A model generated the notes under the pieces. That model searched no databases. It had not been told where the DNA came from and worked only from the letters and a program-made list of their open reading frames with translations. Source: Acorus gramineus (Eukaryota > Streptophyta > Magnoliopsida > Acorales > Acoraceae). Taken from it: a DNA stretch of 64,000 nucleotides. Location: assembly GCA_030737835.1 (NCBI GenBank), contig JAUJYN010000025.1:2393347-2457346 (forward strand). Reading direction: 5' to 3'. A program made the translations under genes and the position numbers. Of this stretch, positions 29,456 through 40,330 are shown piece by piece (the stretch's first letter is position 1; each line of letters begins with the position of its first letter).

Positions 29456-30190
29456 GGATCCCTGCTATCTCCACCATGATACGGAGAGGGCGATTACGCA
29501 TTGCCAGTGGGGCGAGCTCATTTTCGAGGAACAAAATAGGTGGCGGTCCCACCGAGCCATCAACATTTTTGGTCGATGCTTCTGGATCTTGAATTGTGCT
29601 TTCCAATGTGAACTAATCAGATTTTCTTGCTCAAGGGCATCTTCACCAAATGCCAGTTCTTCCAGCTCTTCCATGAGCTCGTCTTCAGGCACTTCCTCCT
29701 CAAGGTCTTCTTCTGGCTCCTCCTCCTCAAGGTCTTCTTCTGGCTCTTCCTCTTCAGGTCCCCCTTTTGGCATCTCTTTCTCGGGGTTTCTTCTGGCTCC
29801 TCCTCCTCAGGGTCCTCTTCTGGCTCCTCCTCCTCAGGGTCTTCTGGCTCCTCCTCCTCAGGGTTTTCTTCACGCTCTTCTTCTGGCTTGTCTTCTTCCA
29901 TGGGTTCCTCTTCAGATTCGAATTCACCACTATCAGGTGTTACCGGTGGGGTGACAAGGTTGGCCCAAAGGTGTGATGAGGAGTTGGACTGGTTGGGGGA
30001 TGGAGGGTTGGTCCCAATGAAGTTGATAACTGGACCAGATGAAGTAGACGGCTGAGTATGGGAAGGCAGTGGGTCAATATGAATGCCAAGAGGCGCAGAT
30101 GAAGTGGAGGATTGAACAGGGTGGGCCGAGCGGGACCTGGTGATGATATTTCACAATAGTGCCCAATCAATGCGATCTTGTTCATGAAGA
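29456..30190 (-). pseudogene. B1 linker between gag and protease with Glu/Pro-rich repeats
   Basis: Minus strand, several frames. At about 29901-29690 a short DNA repeat (about 21-33 bp) encodes many copies of EEEPEEDLEE or EEEPEEDPEE in one frame; a frame change lies within the array. Upstream (30190-29905) is Pro/His-rich low-complexity sequence. Downstream (29606-29461) the sequence enters the first protease module with NRPLRIMVEIAG, ended by the solo LTR. The repeat array is absent from B2. Confidence 0.6.
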
Positions 30191-31765
30191 TCATAAACAA
30201 CCACGGATGTCATGACCATGCATCTGGTGGTATGGGCAGTAGCATGATCTATCGACACCAGGGGGTGAGGGTCTCTCGGGGGGCAAGGTGATGCTGTTGG
30301 ATTCCATCAGTGCCATAAAAATGTTGGGCAAGGACTCTGGCAGTGGCGGGTAAGTATCACGTTTGCCCATCCTTCGAGCCTGGTAAGATGTGGGTGGAGG
30401 AACAGCTGTGTATTGTCTTTCGGGGATTGGTCGGGGAGTTATTTGACTGGGTTGCGAGGCTCGAACGGGTTGGGCTTGGGGAGCTGAATGGTGATACTGG
30501 AATGGCTGGCGGAGAGGTGGGTGGTGGATTGGAAATGAGGAAATTGGTGTGGGGCGTGTCGGATGGTGCACCGGCGTCTGTTGAGGAGCAATCCCTTGAT
30601 AACGGGTTACTGGTCGAGGCGGAGTATACCTAGATGGTCCAGGTGCATACGGCCTTGTTACCGATCCTCGACCAGGGGCTGGTGATCCATTTGGATAGAA
30701 CGTCAAGATTTATGGGGTGACCCCTTCTACCGTGGGGGATGGAACATGGTTTTTCTTGAAGGGAGGGTGCGGGTTGCCAGTTGGTGAAGCAGTGGTAGTG
30801 CAGGCACAACGCTGAATGCGGTTGTGGCGATCAATCAGCATTTCGTAAGTAGAGCAATCACCATAGGCGAGATTCATTCGCAACTCTGGAGTGAGATTTT
30901 GCAGCATCATGTCTATTTCCTGGCTTTCTGTCAATTGCAATCCCGTCCTGTGCACCAACATGCGCCAACGTGCCACAAAAGATTCAAACTCTTCACGCGG
31001 CCTCATCTTCTCTGCTGTAAGGTCTGATAGGGATGGAATGCGCATTCTCTGATACCCATAACGTCGGAGAAACTTCTCGCTCATAGTAGAAAAATCATGG
31101 AGGCATTCGGCCGGGAGGGTCGCATACCATTGAACTGCCTCTCCTTCAAGAGACTTCTGGAAAAGGAATACTAGAAGTGACTCATCTCCCAGGAATGGAC
31201 GTGAGTCCATATAAAAAGCGGTCAGGTGGGCATCTGGATCTCCTCGACCATTATATCTGCGGTACTTGGGGATCTTAAGGTCGGGTGGGAGAGCAATGGT
31301 GGGAATTTGGCGCAAATTGGACTAGTGGGAGGTTTGGAGCAAGGTTGGGTTGAGTTCTGACACTATCCTTCGGACAGTGTCATCCAAGGTTTCAATAGGT
31401 TGGGGGTGGGGTTGGACTCTTGGCTGTGGTGGAGGAGGAGGGGGTTGAAGAGTAGTGGGATTTGGATTCCGGGAGGCTGAGTGCAATCAGTTGAGGTGGT
31501 CAAAGGCATTCATCATTTCATCAATTGAGTGATATCCCATGGCCTCCATTCTTTCCTCGAGTCTCCTCCAGGCTGGTCTTTCTGAGGTCTCAGTGGTTTC
31601 CTGGTTGCACGTTGCTTGCCCATGGGGCATACCGGCATCGGGAAACACTTGGTTCTCATAAAAATCATATCCCATGTCTACCCTTGAACCTTCAGGTCTA
31701 GGGAAGGGATCCATGTGTGTGTTTTGGGGTGAGTAGCAAGCGATATAGAAATGGCAAGCACACAA
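30191..31765 (-). pseudogene. B1 gag with three in-frame stops
   Basis: Minus strand. Start region MDPFPRPEGSR (about 31712) and a short helix-like segment RPAWRRLEERMEAMGY. Capsid-type retrotransposon gag domain (PF03732-like) at 31315-30710: KIPKYRRYNGRGDPDAHL, FLFQKSLEGEAVQWY, FLRRYGYQR, MRPREEFESFVARWR. Then a Pro-rich part and a zinc knuckle of the CxxHxxxGHxxxxC type (YCPYHQMHGHDIRGC) at the end (about 30230-30193). Stops at about 31484, 31317 and 30708 break the frame; at least two fit single C-to-T changes from Gln codons. Confidence 0.85.
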
Positions 31766-32569
31766 TTCAACAACTTAACAGATCAAGCAAGCAATTCCAC
31801 AATCTAACAGGGCATGAAACTTCAGAAATCAGATAATAATGGGATGTTGATGGCTCCTGGACAGAACATCTAACTAGGTGAGCAAGGGCTGGACGTTGAA
31901 GATTCTGCTAGAATTTTGAAATACAGAAAGAGCAAGTTTTTTTTTTAATTACTTAAAGAAATCTTGGACAAAGAGTTAGTGAAGGAAAGAGAAATTTGGT
32001 ACTAGAGATCTTTGAAAGGAAATTTTTTGGAAAAGCAAGTAAGGAAATTTTTTTTTTTTTGAATCAGAAGAAAAGGAAAGGAAACTTTTGTGAGGAAAAA
32101 AAAATAGAAAATAGGAACTGAAGTTCAAAAATAGTGCAATAAAAAGAGGGGATTTCTTTTGCAAGAATAGGAACGCAGAAAGATAGTAAATTTTGGCAAA
32201 CAGTGCAACAAAAAGAGGGGGAAAAATAGGAAAGCAGAAAGATAGTAAAAAAAAATTTTGAAACAGAAAGGCAAGAAATGTTGATTGAAAAAAAGGTAAT
32301 AAATGAGTAGCTAGAATCAAACGAAAGCAAGAAAGAAACAGAAACTTTGACGACCACCTAGGGGGTTCGTCCAGGAGTTAACACAGTACAGATATTTAGT
32401 AGCATACAGCAACCACAATCATGCATTCATGAAACAGAAAAGACTCAGTCTTATCGATGTCCACGTAGAGTGTTCGTTTAGTGAAAGTCACAGGAATTCT
32501 TTTCAAACTAGCACTACTCTCTGTCTAGGGGTTTAGAGGACCAACCTGATTGAGCTTTTCACGAAGGGG
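31766..32569 (-). other. B1 5' leader
   Basis: Untranslated leader between primer-binding site and gag on the minus strand. It is rich in GAAAG/AAAATAGGAA-type purine tracts on the plus strand, with a pair of related segments around 32125 and 32210 (GTGCAATAAAAAGAGGGG / GTGCAACAAAAAGAGGGG). No gene seen. Confidence 0.6.
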
Positions 32570-32587
32570 GTCCCACCGTGATCGCCA
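32570..32587 (-). other. Primer-binding site of B1
   Basis: TGGCGATCACGGTGGGAC on the minus strand, starting three bases after the 5' LTR end. Identical to the site of B2 at 43473-43490, which ties the two elements to one lineage. It would pair with a tRNA ending GTCCCACCGTGATCGCCA; an arginine tRNA is plausible but not checked. Confidence 0.8.
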
Positions 32588-33632
32588 AACTGTTGGTACT
32601 GGATTTTGACACGGTGAGGATGATGTGTTGTTGTGAATCCGAGTTCCTTCAAGTCTGGTTCCTTTACACGCACGGCGCTCCGAATCGCCACTTGATGGAT
32701 CGGCCAAGGTTGCCCGATCGCTTCCAGAGACGTTGGTGTGATCACCACTTACTTTTCCTCAAAAGCAAGAAAAGATGATTTCTTCTATTACTCGCCTTCA
32801 ACGGGGGATGCGGGTTCTCCTCTCAAGGATCATGGATGGCCGTGCCTTGAGGTGTTCAAGCTCAGATTGATTCAGTAAACCCAAAGAGAGAGAGAAAGAT
32901 TCTTTTGTGCAGGATTGGCAAATGGGATAAAAAGGTGTTCTTTCTGGTCAATAGACTGGAGGTGAGCTATAGGGATTGACAACCAGGAAGGGTTGTCAAG
33001 TTCAACGAACCAAGAGGGATTGTTGGTCTCGACGAACTAGGGGGAGTTATCGGGATCGACGAACTATGGGCTGTTTGTCGGGTTCAACGAACTTAGGTGG
33101 ATTGTCGAGTTCGACGAACCACTGGGGGTTGTCGAGATTGATGAACCAAGGGGGGTTGTCGGTCCTTACGAACTATGGGTGGTTTGTCGGGTTCGACGAA
33201 CTCAGGTGGATTGTCGAGTTTGACGAACCAAGGGGGTTTGTCGAGGATTAACTCCAAGAAAATTCAAGTTTTATGTTAACAAGAAACTAAGACAGAAAAC
33301 AGCATATCAACAGTATATAAAAGAGTAATAACAAGCATATAAAGCAGTAGATAACAAATGAAAGGAACAAAGTGAAACAAAAGGGGTTAGTAGTCCTTGG
33401 GAGGTACCCAAACTTGCAAAGGGGAGTGTTCAAATGGTCCCTAGACCAACTGACCGACGATCCAAGTTAGGGTCGTCTGCCAGCTGCATATAGTTTCCAA
33501 AAGAACTGATAATAGTCCAATGAAGTATTCCAACACTCTCAACTTTGATTAAACTTTTTATTTAATTGATAAGGTTATTACAGCTTGTTTACAAGGTTTA
33601 TGAGGAGATGATTATTACATAAGCTTTAAGGA

Positions 33633-33672
<40 letters not shown>

Positions 33673-34779
33673 AAAGGAATGGAAGTGAGGGTATGGAGGT
33701 ATGAGCTTAGTTCTCTCTTTCTCTTTGGCAAGGGAGGATGAGGGATAGATGATAGTGATGAAAGAGGGTGGTTAACTTTGGGTGGTAGTGGATGGGTTCA
33801 AATGGGTGGTTTTTTGGAGAAAAATGGGAGGTTTTGGGTGGTGAATAAGGGAGGTTAATGCATATTTGGAGTGGTTGTTATTGTAGGTGGAAGTGGTGCT
33901 CAAAAATGGAGGGTGAAGGGTGTTGAGGGGATGTTGGTGATGAAACAAAAAAAGGATGGGTTCGGATGGGTGGTTTTTGGAGAGAAAGGGGAAGGCTTAG
34001 GTGGTAAATGAGGGTGGTGGGTGGTTGTTTGGAGTGGCTTCTGATGTAGGGGGTGGTGGTGCTCGAAAATGGAGGGTGGAGGGTGGTTTGGTACTGCTGG
34101 TCTTAGATGGGGAGGTTAGGGGAAGGTTTGGAGGTCTTTTGAGGAGTAGAAGATGGGTGTTCCCTGCATAAAAGCCTCCCATTGCGTCCCTTTATAGCCC
34201 AAACAAGCCACCACCTTCTTGACACTTGTTTGGGGAGGTAATGAGTGCCCCACGACGCTCCCACGTTCACCCGAAGTGGCTGAAGTTGGTGGAGAGGCGG
34301 AAATCTCAGGCCATGCCGTCCTTTTTCAAGTTGAACTTATCCCAATATTTTTGACGATCTGTCATCCCATCGTCTAGGTCGACAACCCAGAAAAGATTGT
34401 CAACTTCGACAATCACCCAGAGGATCGTCCAGTTTGACAATCCTCCCAAAGATCGTCGAAGTCGACAATCCTTAGAAAGATCGTCTTGTATGACAATCTC
34501 CCAACACTACAAGAAATTGGGGTTTTAGCGACGCATATTACTGACGGCCGTAAGAATACCGTCGCTAATATGAATGTAGAAGATGGATTTTGTATCTACG
34601 CGGAGCATTACCGACGGCCAAAGAATGGCCGTCGCTAAAGACCTCTTAGAATAACCACACACTGCAGGATTGAGTATTAGCGACGGTCAACAATGTCGCT
34701 AATACAGTTTTAGCGACGGCCAGAGCCTGGCCGTTGCCGATAGTGTGGTTTAACAACAACTTACCACGATTTTTTTTTA

Positions 34780-35150
34780 CACAAACCTAAGCCGACTCTC
34801 ACTTTTCGCCCCGACCCCTACCTCGCCTGATCTGCCGCCGCCTCGCCCCGATCCACCGCCTCATCCGATCCACCACCGCCTCGCCCGCCTCTGCCGCCGC
34901 CTCGTCCGATCCGCCTCTGCCGCCGCCTCGTCCGATCCGCCACTGCCTCTCCCCGATCTGCATCTGCCGCCTCGGCCGATCCGCCATTGCCTCGCTCGGA
35001 TCCGCATCCGCCTCGGCCCGATCTGCCGCTGCCTCTCCGCGATCCACCTCTGCCTCAGCCCGATCCGCCGCTGCCTCTCCGCGATCCACCTCCGCCTTGG
35101 CCTGATCCGCCGCTGCCTCTCCGCCATCCACCTCTGCCTTGCCAGGTTAG
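34780..35150 (+). repeat. GC-rich tandem repeats near the CACTA 5' end
   Basis: Units of about 21-45 bp with CGATCCGCCGCTGCCTCTCC and CCTCGTCCGATCCGCC. It keeps frames open on both strands with Pro/Asp/Leu-rich or Ala/Asp/Arg-rich readings. By position it may be the untranslated first exon of the CACTA gene: CCAG|GTTAGG at about 35145 could be a donor joined to the acceptor TTTTCAG at 36735. That splice is inference. Confidence 0.6.
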
Positions 35151-36351
35151 GGATTACTATCTGATGAAATTTATTGGAGAAAGTCATGATTTGTCTAAGT
35201 CCGATTGCGGCGTATTTCATGTTCTATGTAATTTGGGAGGTTGTATTAATTGTTGATTCACATTGATTTGGATACTTGAATCAAATTAAGAACCAGTCCA
35301 AATTATCAGCAACTCATGTGAAAACAAGTCCTTTTTATTTATTGCTAACAGAAAAGAAATATATTTGTGTGCTTCTCTTAATTTTTGAAAAATTTATAAT
35401 TTTCTCTATCAATGGAATTATATAAATATCATTGAGCTATCATGTTATAACTTATATAACATGTATATATAGAGAGAGTTTAGCGCTTTATCTATTTTTG
35501 TGATGTAACTACATTGTCAATTTGTCGTCTTCTCCATCATGAACATGTGAACTTTTAGTATATTCAGTTATTATGTAGTGCTCCTTGAAACAAATGTTTG
35601 ACAGTCATATTTGTGTAATTGCTACCTATATATACTATTTTGTTTTAATGATAGATCCATCTTACTTTCTGTGACCATATTCAATTGTTAGGCATTTTGT
35701 TGGCTTGAAAATGTGTTTCTGAGGATTCTTGCTTGTTGTATTTGTTCAGGAGGAAGTTTCAAACAGTGAAGGCATCGACACGGGTTGATAAATACTCTAA
35801 AAGTGACATTCAAGTGATATTGACTTTAGACTGGTGAGGGAATCCACATTCTTTATTATATAGCTGCCCTATGTTGCCTTCAATATACTTGTGCTTATTT
35901 TCTTTGAATCAATTATATTTTTATGTATGACTGACATTGTTGAAGCTAAATGCTCATATTTCAACCATTTGGAATTTATCTCATATTCTATTAGTAAAAT
36001 ATGGTGATTGTGATATAAAAGGAACTTATGCCAAGTACAAAAATGTAGAGTCATAGTTTTTTATTTATAATCCATAGTTTTATATTGGAGTGACTTTTTT
36101 GATGCTTGAAATGGGAGGATACAAACCAATGCAATGTTCTTGCTTACACAAAAAAGGAAGGAAATGGACAAAAAGAGTATATGTAAAATTGATTATTTTT
36201 AATTAGGGTTTATTAGATCTAGCTGATGTTTGTCTATAACTTTGAATAATATATTATGTGCATAGAGTTATGTTAATGTAACTTTTATTTGCTAACATCT
36301 GCCCCCTGCTATGTTCTATAAAAAATATGTGTTTTATTTGAATTAGTTGAT

Positions 36352-36410
36352 TTGGTATTTTACTTTATTTCAATGGATATAAGTTGGATTCAAAAGCCAA
36401 GAAACCTTTT
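36352..36410 (+). repeat. Partial duplicate of the CACTA gene start
   Basis: TTTCAATGGATATAAGTTGG followed by ATTCAAAAGCCAAGAAACC here closely matches the true start region at about 36742-36780 (TTTCAATGGATAAAAGTTGG). The encoded MDISWIQKPRN matches MDKSWMQKPRN. The similarity fades after about 40 bp and the frame that follows has no domain. Confidence 0.65.
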
Positions 36411-36745
36411 AATATCTCAGCCTTTTATTACATGTTTTAAGAGAATTCCAAAATATAGAGTCATCCATGGAGTTGTTGAATTCACATTACGTGTCACTTT
36501 TAAATTTTTTTTATCTTGTATTAATACTAAGCTGATCAAACCAAACAATACACAACAAACCTTTATTTGGTGTAATATCCCAGCCTTCACATGTCCAACG
36601 ATAGCTGTTGATAAAAAAAAAGAAGAAGATTAAATCTCATATATAGAGATAGGTAGGTTTTTTCTTGGCATTTTGAATTCTCTTATTCCATTGTGATATC
36701 TATTATTTTTTTAATTATTTACAGTAATTTTCAGGATTTGTTTCA

Positions 36746-38829
36746 ATGGATAAAAGTTGGATGCAAAAACCAAGAAATAGTCCTGAATATATGAATGGAG
36801 TCATTCAATTTTTAGATTTTGCATTTACACGATCACCATTTGGAAACAAAATTCAATGCCCGTGTAAAGATTGCCAAAATGTATTCCATAAGGAACGTGA
36901 TGATGTTCATGGAGATTTATTATGGAAGGGGATATTGCCGAACTACACTACTTGGTATCTTCATGGAGAAAAATTTCCTGGTGAATATAGCAGCGATGAA
37001 ACCTCCAACGAGGGTGATGATATTCAGGGAATGCTACATGATGCGTTTGGAATACATGATTCGGGTGACAGTGAGATAAATTGCACATTGATTGGAATGA
37101 ACATGGGCAACCGACTAGCGATCGTTTTTCTACTTTGTTGGGAACGACTGTTAGAAATAGTCATGTCCCTTTACAATATAAAAAATGGGCTGATATACCT
37201 GCGTCAACAAAAGAACGATTGTGGAAGATAATTCAGGTGAAATCCATTAATTCAAACCCATTTATTTAACAGTTTCAATTATATTAATGGATGTATTTAA
37301 TCCGACAACAATGCATTTCTTCTTCTTTTTTAGGAATCAGTTGATATAGGGGAGGAGAGGAAAAAATGGGTTTTCCAATCAATGGCATCCAAATACCGAG
37401 AGTGGAAAAATGATTTGAAAGAAAAATATTATAAGCCATTTGATACTGATGCTCAAAGATTGGCTAAACCTCCCCCTGGTATTTCTGATAGTGACTGGAC
37501 TTGGCTTGTTCAATATTGGAGTAGTCCTGAGGCACAAGTAAGAATTTTATCTAGTAATTATAATTTTTTAAATTCTGTTATGATATTACTCTACTATTGA
37601 TATTCATATTAACTTCATGTAGGAAATAGCTGTAAAAAATAGTCAAAATCGGAATAAACAAGTTATTAAACATTGTGGGGGGACAAAAAGTTTTGCTCGT
37701 TACAGAGAGGAGGAGGTGACTATCTTCATTTTGTCTTATTTTCTAGTTACTCTTTAATAATGTTTATCTATTAATTTATGTCGTGACAATAGATAAGATC
37801 AAGAACGGATGGCAGTGTACCTACACGAGCTGAGCTTTTTGCTCGTACCCATACCAAGAAAGATGGGTCTCCATCAGATCCAAAATCTGCTGAAATAATG
37901 GTATGTAATTATTGTATAAACTTAATAATGATTAAATTATATTCAAAGTAATATATGTTATCTTTTAACAGAATCGCTTTAGAGAAGTGGCATCGACACA
38001 GGAGTCTGGCTCCACTGTTAGTGATGACATATACACTTCCATTATGGGGCCAGAGAGACATGGACGAGTCCGCGGTTTTGGGTTAGGTCCAACGCCTACT
38101 TCAGTATTTGGATCATCATCGAGTCAATCACAAGGCAGTTATGTTGCAGTCTGTTCTCAACTTGAAGATATGCGTTCTGAAATGGAGAGCTTACGTGAAA
38201 GAGAGAGGTTGCGTGAACAAGAAATGCAAGAAATGAAGAGAACCATGGAGCAGATGCAGAAATATATGCATCAGATGATGCCTGACCCACACAATGAGGT
38301 ACGATTTTTTAATTTTTCTTGCATTTATGACTATTCATTCTTGTACAAATTTATTATACGAAATACATAATCAGTTCACATTTCAAATTTAATATAATGA
38401 TTCTAGTTTGTGATCAAATGTGGCATCCACTTGTATTTTGCATGATGATGGATTTTACTTGAACTTATTTTTATCCCATCTGTCCTGGATTTTACTTGAA
38501 CTTGGTTTGTGATTTGAATTTTCAAATGAGTTTACATGGTTTTATTATATGACAACTCAAGAGTTTTTATGAAGATAGAGACATTACGCCAACAAAAGTG
38601 AAGTGATTTAAAAATATGATGGTCAAAGTTAGTGAGATAGGAATGACAATAAAAATCATTTGGAAAAAGGTTTTGCTATTGTGTCTACTAAGTAATATGA
38701 TAAAGTTGGATATATAGTAAATTGATAAATGTTTCACATAATATTTACGAATTTGGTTTATTGTTTTACTCTAATTTATTTATTCATAACCTAAAGATTG
38801 TATTTTTTTTTTTTTTGCAGGACTCATGA
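36746..38829 (+). pseudogene. CACTA gene: TNP2 N-terminal domain joined to Transposase_24
   Basis: The first open part (36746 to about 37080) encodes a Transpos_assoc domain (PF13963-like): MDKSWMQKPRNSPEYMNGV, CPCKDCQN, GILPNYTTWYLHGE, then MLHDAFGI, which in full elements precedes the TNP2 catalytic core. Instead, from about 37081 and in another frame, a Transposase_24 domain (PF03004-like) follows: WNEHGQPTSDRFSTLLGT, WADIPASTKERLWKIIQ. It continues over phase-0 exons ending 37236, then 37334-37537, 37623-37715, 37793-37900, 37972-38298 and 38821-38829 (stop), all with GT-AG introns. The C-terminus has a coiled coil rich in RERERLREQEMQEMKR. The frame change at the junction fits a deletion between the two original genes (TNP2-like and TNPA-like); an unseen short intron is the alternative. 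No DDE core is present. Confidence 0.75.
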
Positions 38830-39648
38830 TGCAAGTTTTCATTCAACAATTGATGTGTGTTTCTTCTCATATCTTCACTTAAGTCCATATGTATATATTC
38901 TTTTAATTAATGATGACATTATAAATCAGGATTTGTTTTATTTAACTGCTTACCGAAATCAGGATTTGGTGAATGTCAATTGTGTAATTATATATTTGTG
39001 TCAAATATTATATATACAGGTTTTTTTTTTTTTGTCAATAAATCGGACGGATGTGGGAAAGGAAGGAAATAGCGACGGTCGGGGCTGTCGTTAAAGGTAT
39101 TAGCGACGGCCAAAGGCCGTCGCTAATAGGAAAAATAATATCCGTTATTGACCTTATAGACGGCGTTAATATCGCCTTTTAGCGACGGGCTTGGCCGTCG
39201 CTAATACCTTTAGCGACGGGATAATTAGCGACGAATAGCGACGGCTTACCAAACGTTGGTAATATCAATAGCGACGGTGTTTTCTATTTTTAGCGACGGC
39301 TTTGGCCGTCGCTAAAATCCCGATTTCTTGTAGTGCAAAGATCGTCCCGGTCCACAATTCCATGAAAGGTCGTCCACTATGACGAGTGGGTGGTCGCTTG
39401 TCTTAGTCACCGGACAGACTTTCAAATGTCTTGTACAACAGCCCAAGGCTTGACCGTTCTGGGCGATGGTACTGCTTCTCTAAGCTTTTCTTTAAGAACT
39501 TGTGTGCTCATGCTTTCTTTTCTTTCCTTTCTCTACTCAAGTGATTATTCTGGCTCAGAGAAGATCATCGGGGTTTAGACCTGCAAACTAAGATATCACA
39601 AATGATAAGTGTTTCACAGTTCTGACCGATCAAAATGGGGTATCTACA

Positions 39649-40283
39649 GACCAAACACGAGGTCTGGTCGGTCGACCTTACTCCTCAAAAGCGAGTAGTC
39701 TAAGGCGTAACCAGACATGAGATCTGGTTGCTCGACCTTACTCCTCAAAAACGAAGGCACGAATAGACATGAGGTCTGATCGGTCGATCTTACTCCTTGA
39801 GGACATACTATGAAACGTACGGGCGAGCATATCAAGAGACCTTGAGCAGAATGAAGAAACGGTCAGAAGACCACTTAACGCTTGTAACTGCCAAGTTGGC
39901 ACTTAAGGCCCACTACCAGCAGAACATGGGTAGTCAAGGGCCGACGTGGAGCGTAAATACCGGGGATGTTTCCTTGGGAAAAGGCCCACTAAACATTTAG
40001 TGGCAAGGCGGTTACAAGGGCAAAAAAGGAACTACGTGTGACTTGAACCCCAAGGGGTACGTAGGCAGCCTATAAAAAGGTCGCGTGCCCTGCACTCTAT
40101 AGGCCCAATCAGACAGTCAAGCATAGTCATTCATTGAGTCAAGCTCAGCCCGCAATTGTGAGTTATTGTCATTTTCTATACAGTCATTGAGAAAGTAAAA
40201 CATAGCCAAAATTTCATTTAGTTCAAGTTCATTTTTCCCAAGAGATTTACAAATTTAACTGAAGGGGGGAAATATCCACCTCA
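39649..40283 (+). repeat. 5' LTR of element C, right part
   Basis: Resumes the 60-bp array of 14049-14177 (GAGGTCTGGTCGGTCGACC, AGTAGTCTAAGG) and continues to TCCACCTCA at 40283, directly before the primer-binding site. A TATA-like CTATAAAAAGG lies at about 40071. Combined LTR length is about 1.0 kb. Confidence 0.8.
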
Positions 40284-40286
40284 GTT

Positions 40287-40304
40287 TGGCACCATCTGTG
40301 GGAA
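40287..40304 (+). other. Primer-binding site of element C
   Basis: TGGCACCATCTGTGGGAA follows the LTR end by three bases. It is a close variant of the TGGCGCCGTCTGTGGGAA site common in plant Tat-type (RIRE2-like) elements. Confidence 0.8.
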
Positions 40305-40330
40305 ACTGAAACAAAAAGCCAGTGTCTGCA

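Larger units (their letters stand above)
34505..39335 (+). mobile_element. CACTA (En/Spm) transposon, internally deleted
   Basis: 4831 bp, terminal inverted repeats CACTACAAGAAATTGGGGTT (left) and, reverse-complemented, CACTACAAGAAATCGGGATT (right). CAA flanks both sides (34502-34504, 39336-39338), the 3-bp duplication of this superfamily; the left B1 LTR shows the single-copy empty site TCTCCCAAAGATCG near 16865. Both subterminal regions carry many copies of TTAGCGACGGCC in both orientations, the expected binding sites for a TNPA-like protein. Inside are a GC-rich repeat exon-like block and one gene carrying a TNP2-type N-terminal domain and a Transposase_24 domain. The catalytic TNP2 core is absent, so the copy is non-autonomous. 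Confidence 0.93.
14178..39648 (-). mobile_element. Element B1: 25.5-kb nested Tat-type Ty3/Gypsy retrotransposon
   Basis: Minus-strand LTR retrotransposon. LTRs: 14178-17182 (3') and 32591-39648 (5', includes a 4.8-kb CACTA element). In element order: LTR, primer-binding site, leader, gag, Glu/Pro-rich linker, three retropepsin-like modules, G-patch, RT, RNase H, second (archaeal-type) RNase H, integrase, a 2.4-kb tail with tandem repeats, polypurine tract, LTR. GACC flanks both ends (14174-14177, 39649-39652). It is not autonomous now: gag has three in-frame stops, the protease region is split by a solo LTR and the start of RT has a deletion with frame change, although the rest of pol is one 998-codon frame. 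Later inserts: 15121-15918, 26147-29455, 34505-39335. Confidence 0.92.
32591..39648 (-). repeat. 5' LTR of B1 (right copy), split by a CACTA element
   Basis: LTR parts 32591-34504 and 39336-39648 (about 2.2 kb without the insert) match the left LTR block by block: minisatellite (32970-33245), GAAA microsatellite (about 33630-33675, longer than on the left), GGTGG block and GATCGTCC units. It lacks the hAT-like insert of the left copy, and the left copy lacks the CACTA insert and 22 bp near 33435. Confidence 0.9.

Noticed and set aside
29589-30055. Plus-strand Ser-rich ORFs (SSSSGSSSG type)
   Set aside because: Antisense shadow of the Glu/Pro-rich repeat of B1 on the minus strand.
34799-35256. 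ORFs on both strands near the CACTA start
   Set aside because: Tandem GC-rich units keep all frames open; at most an untranslated or repetitive first exon.
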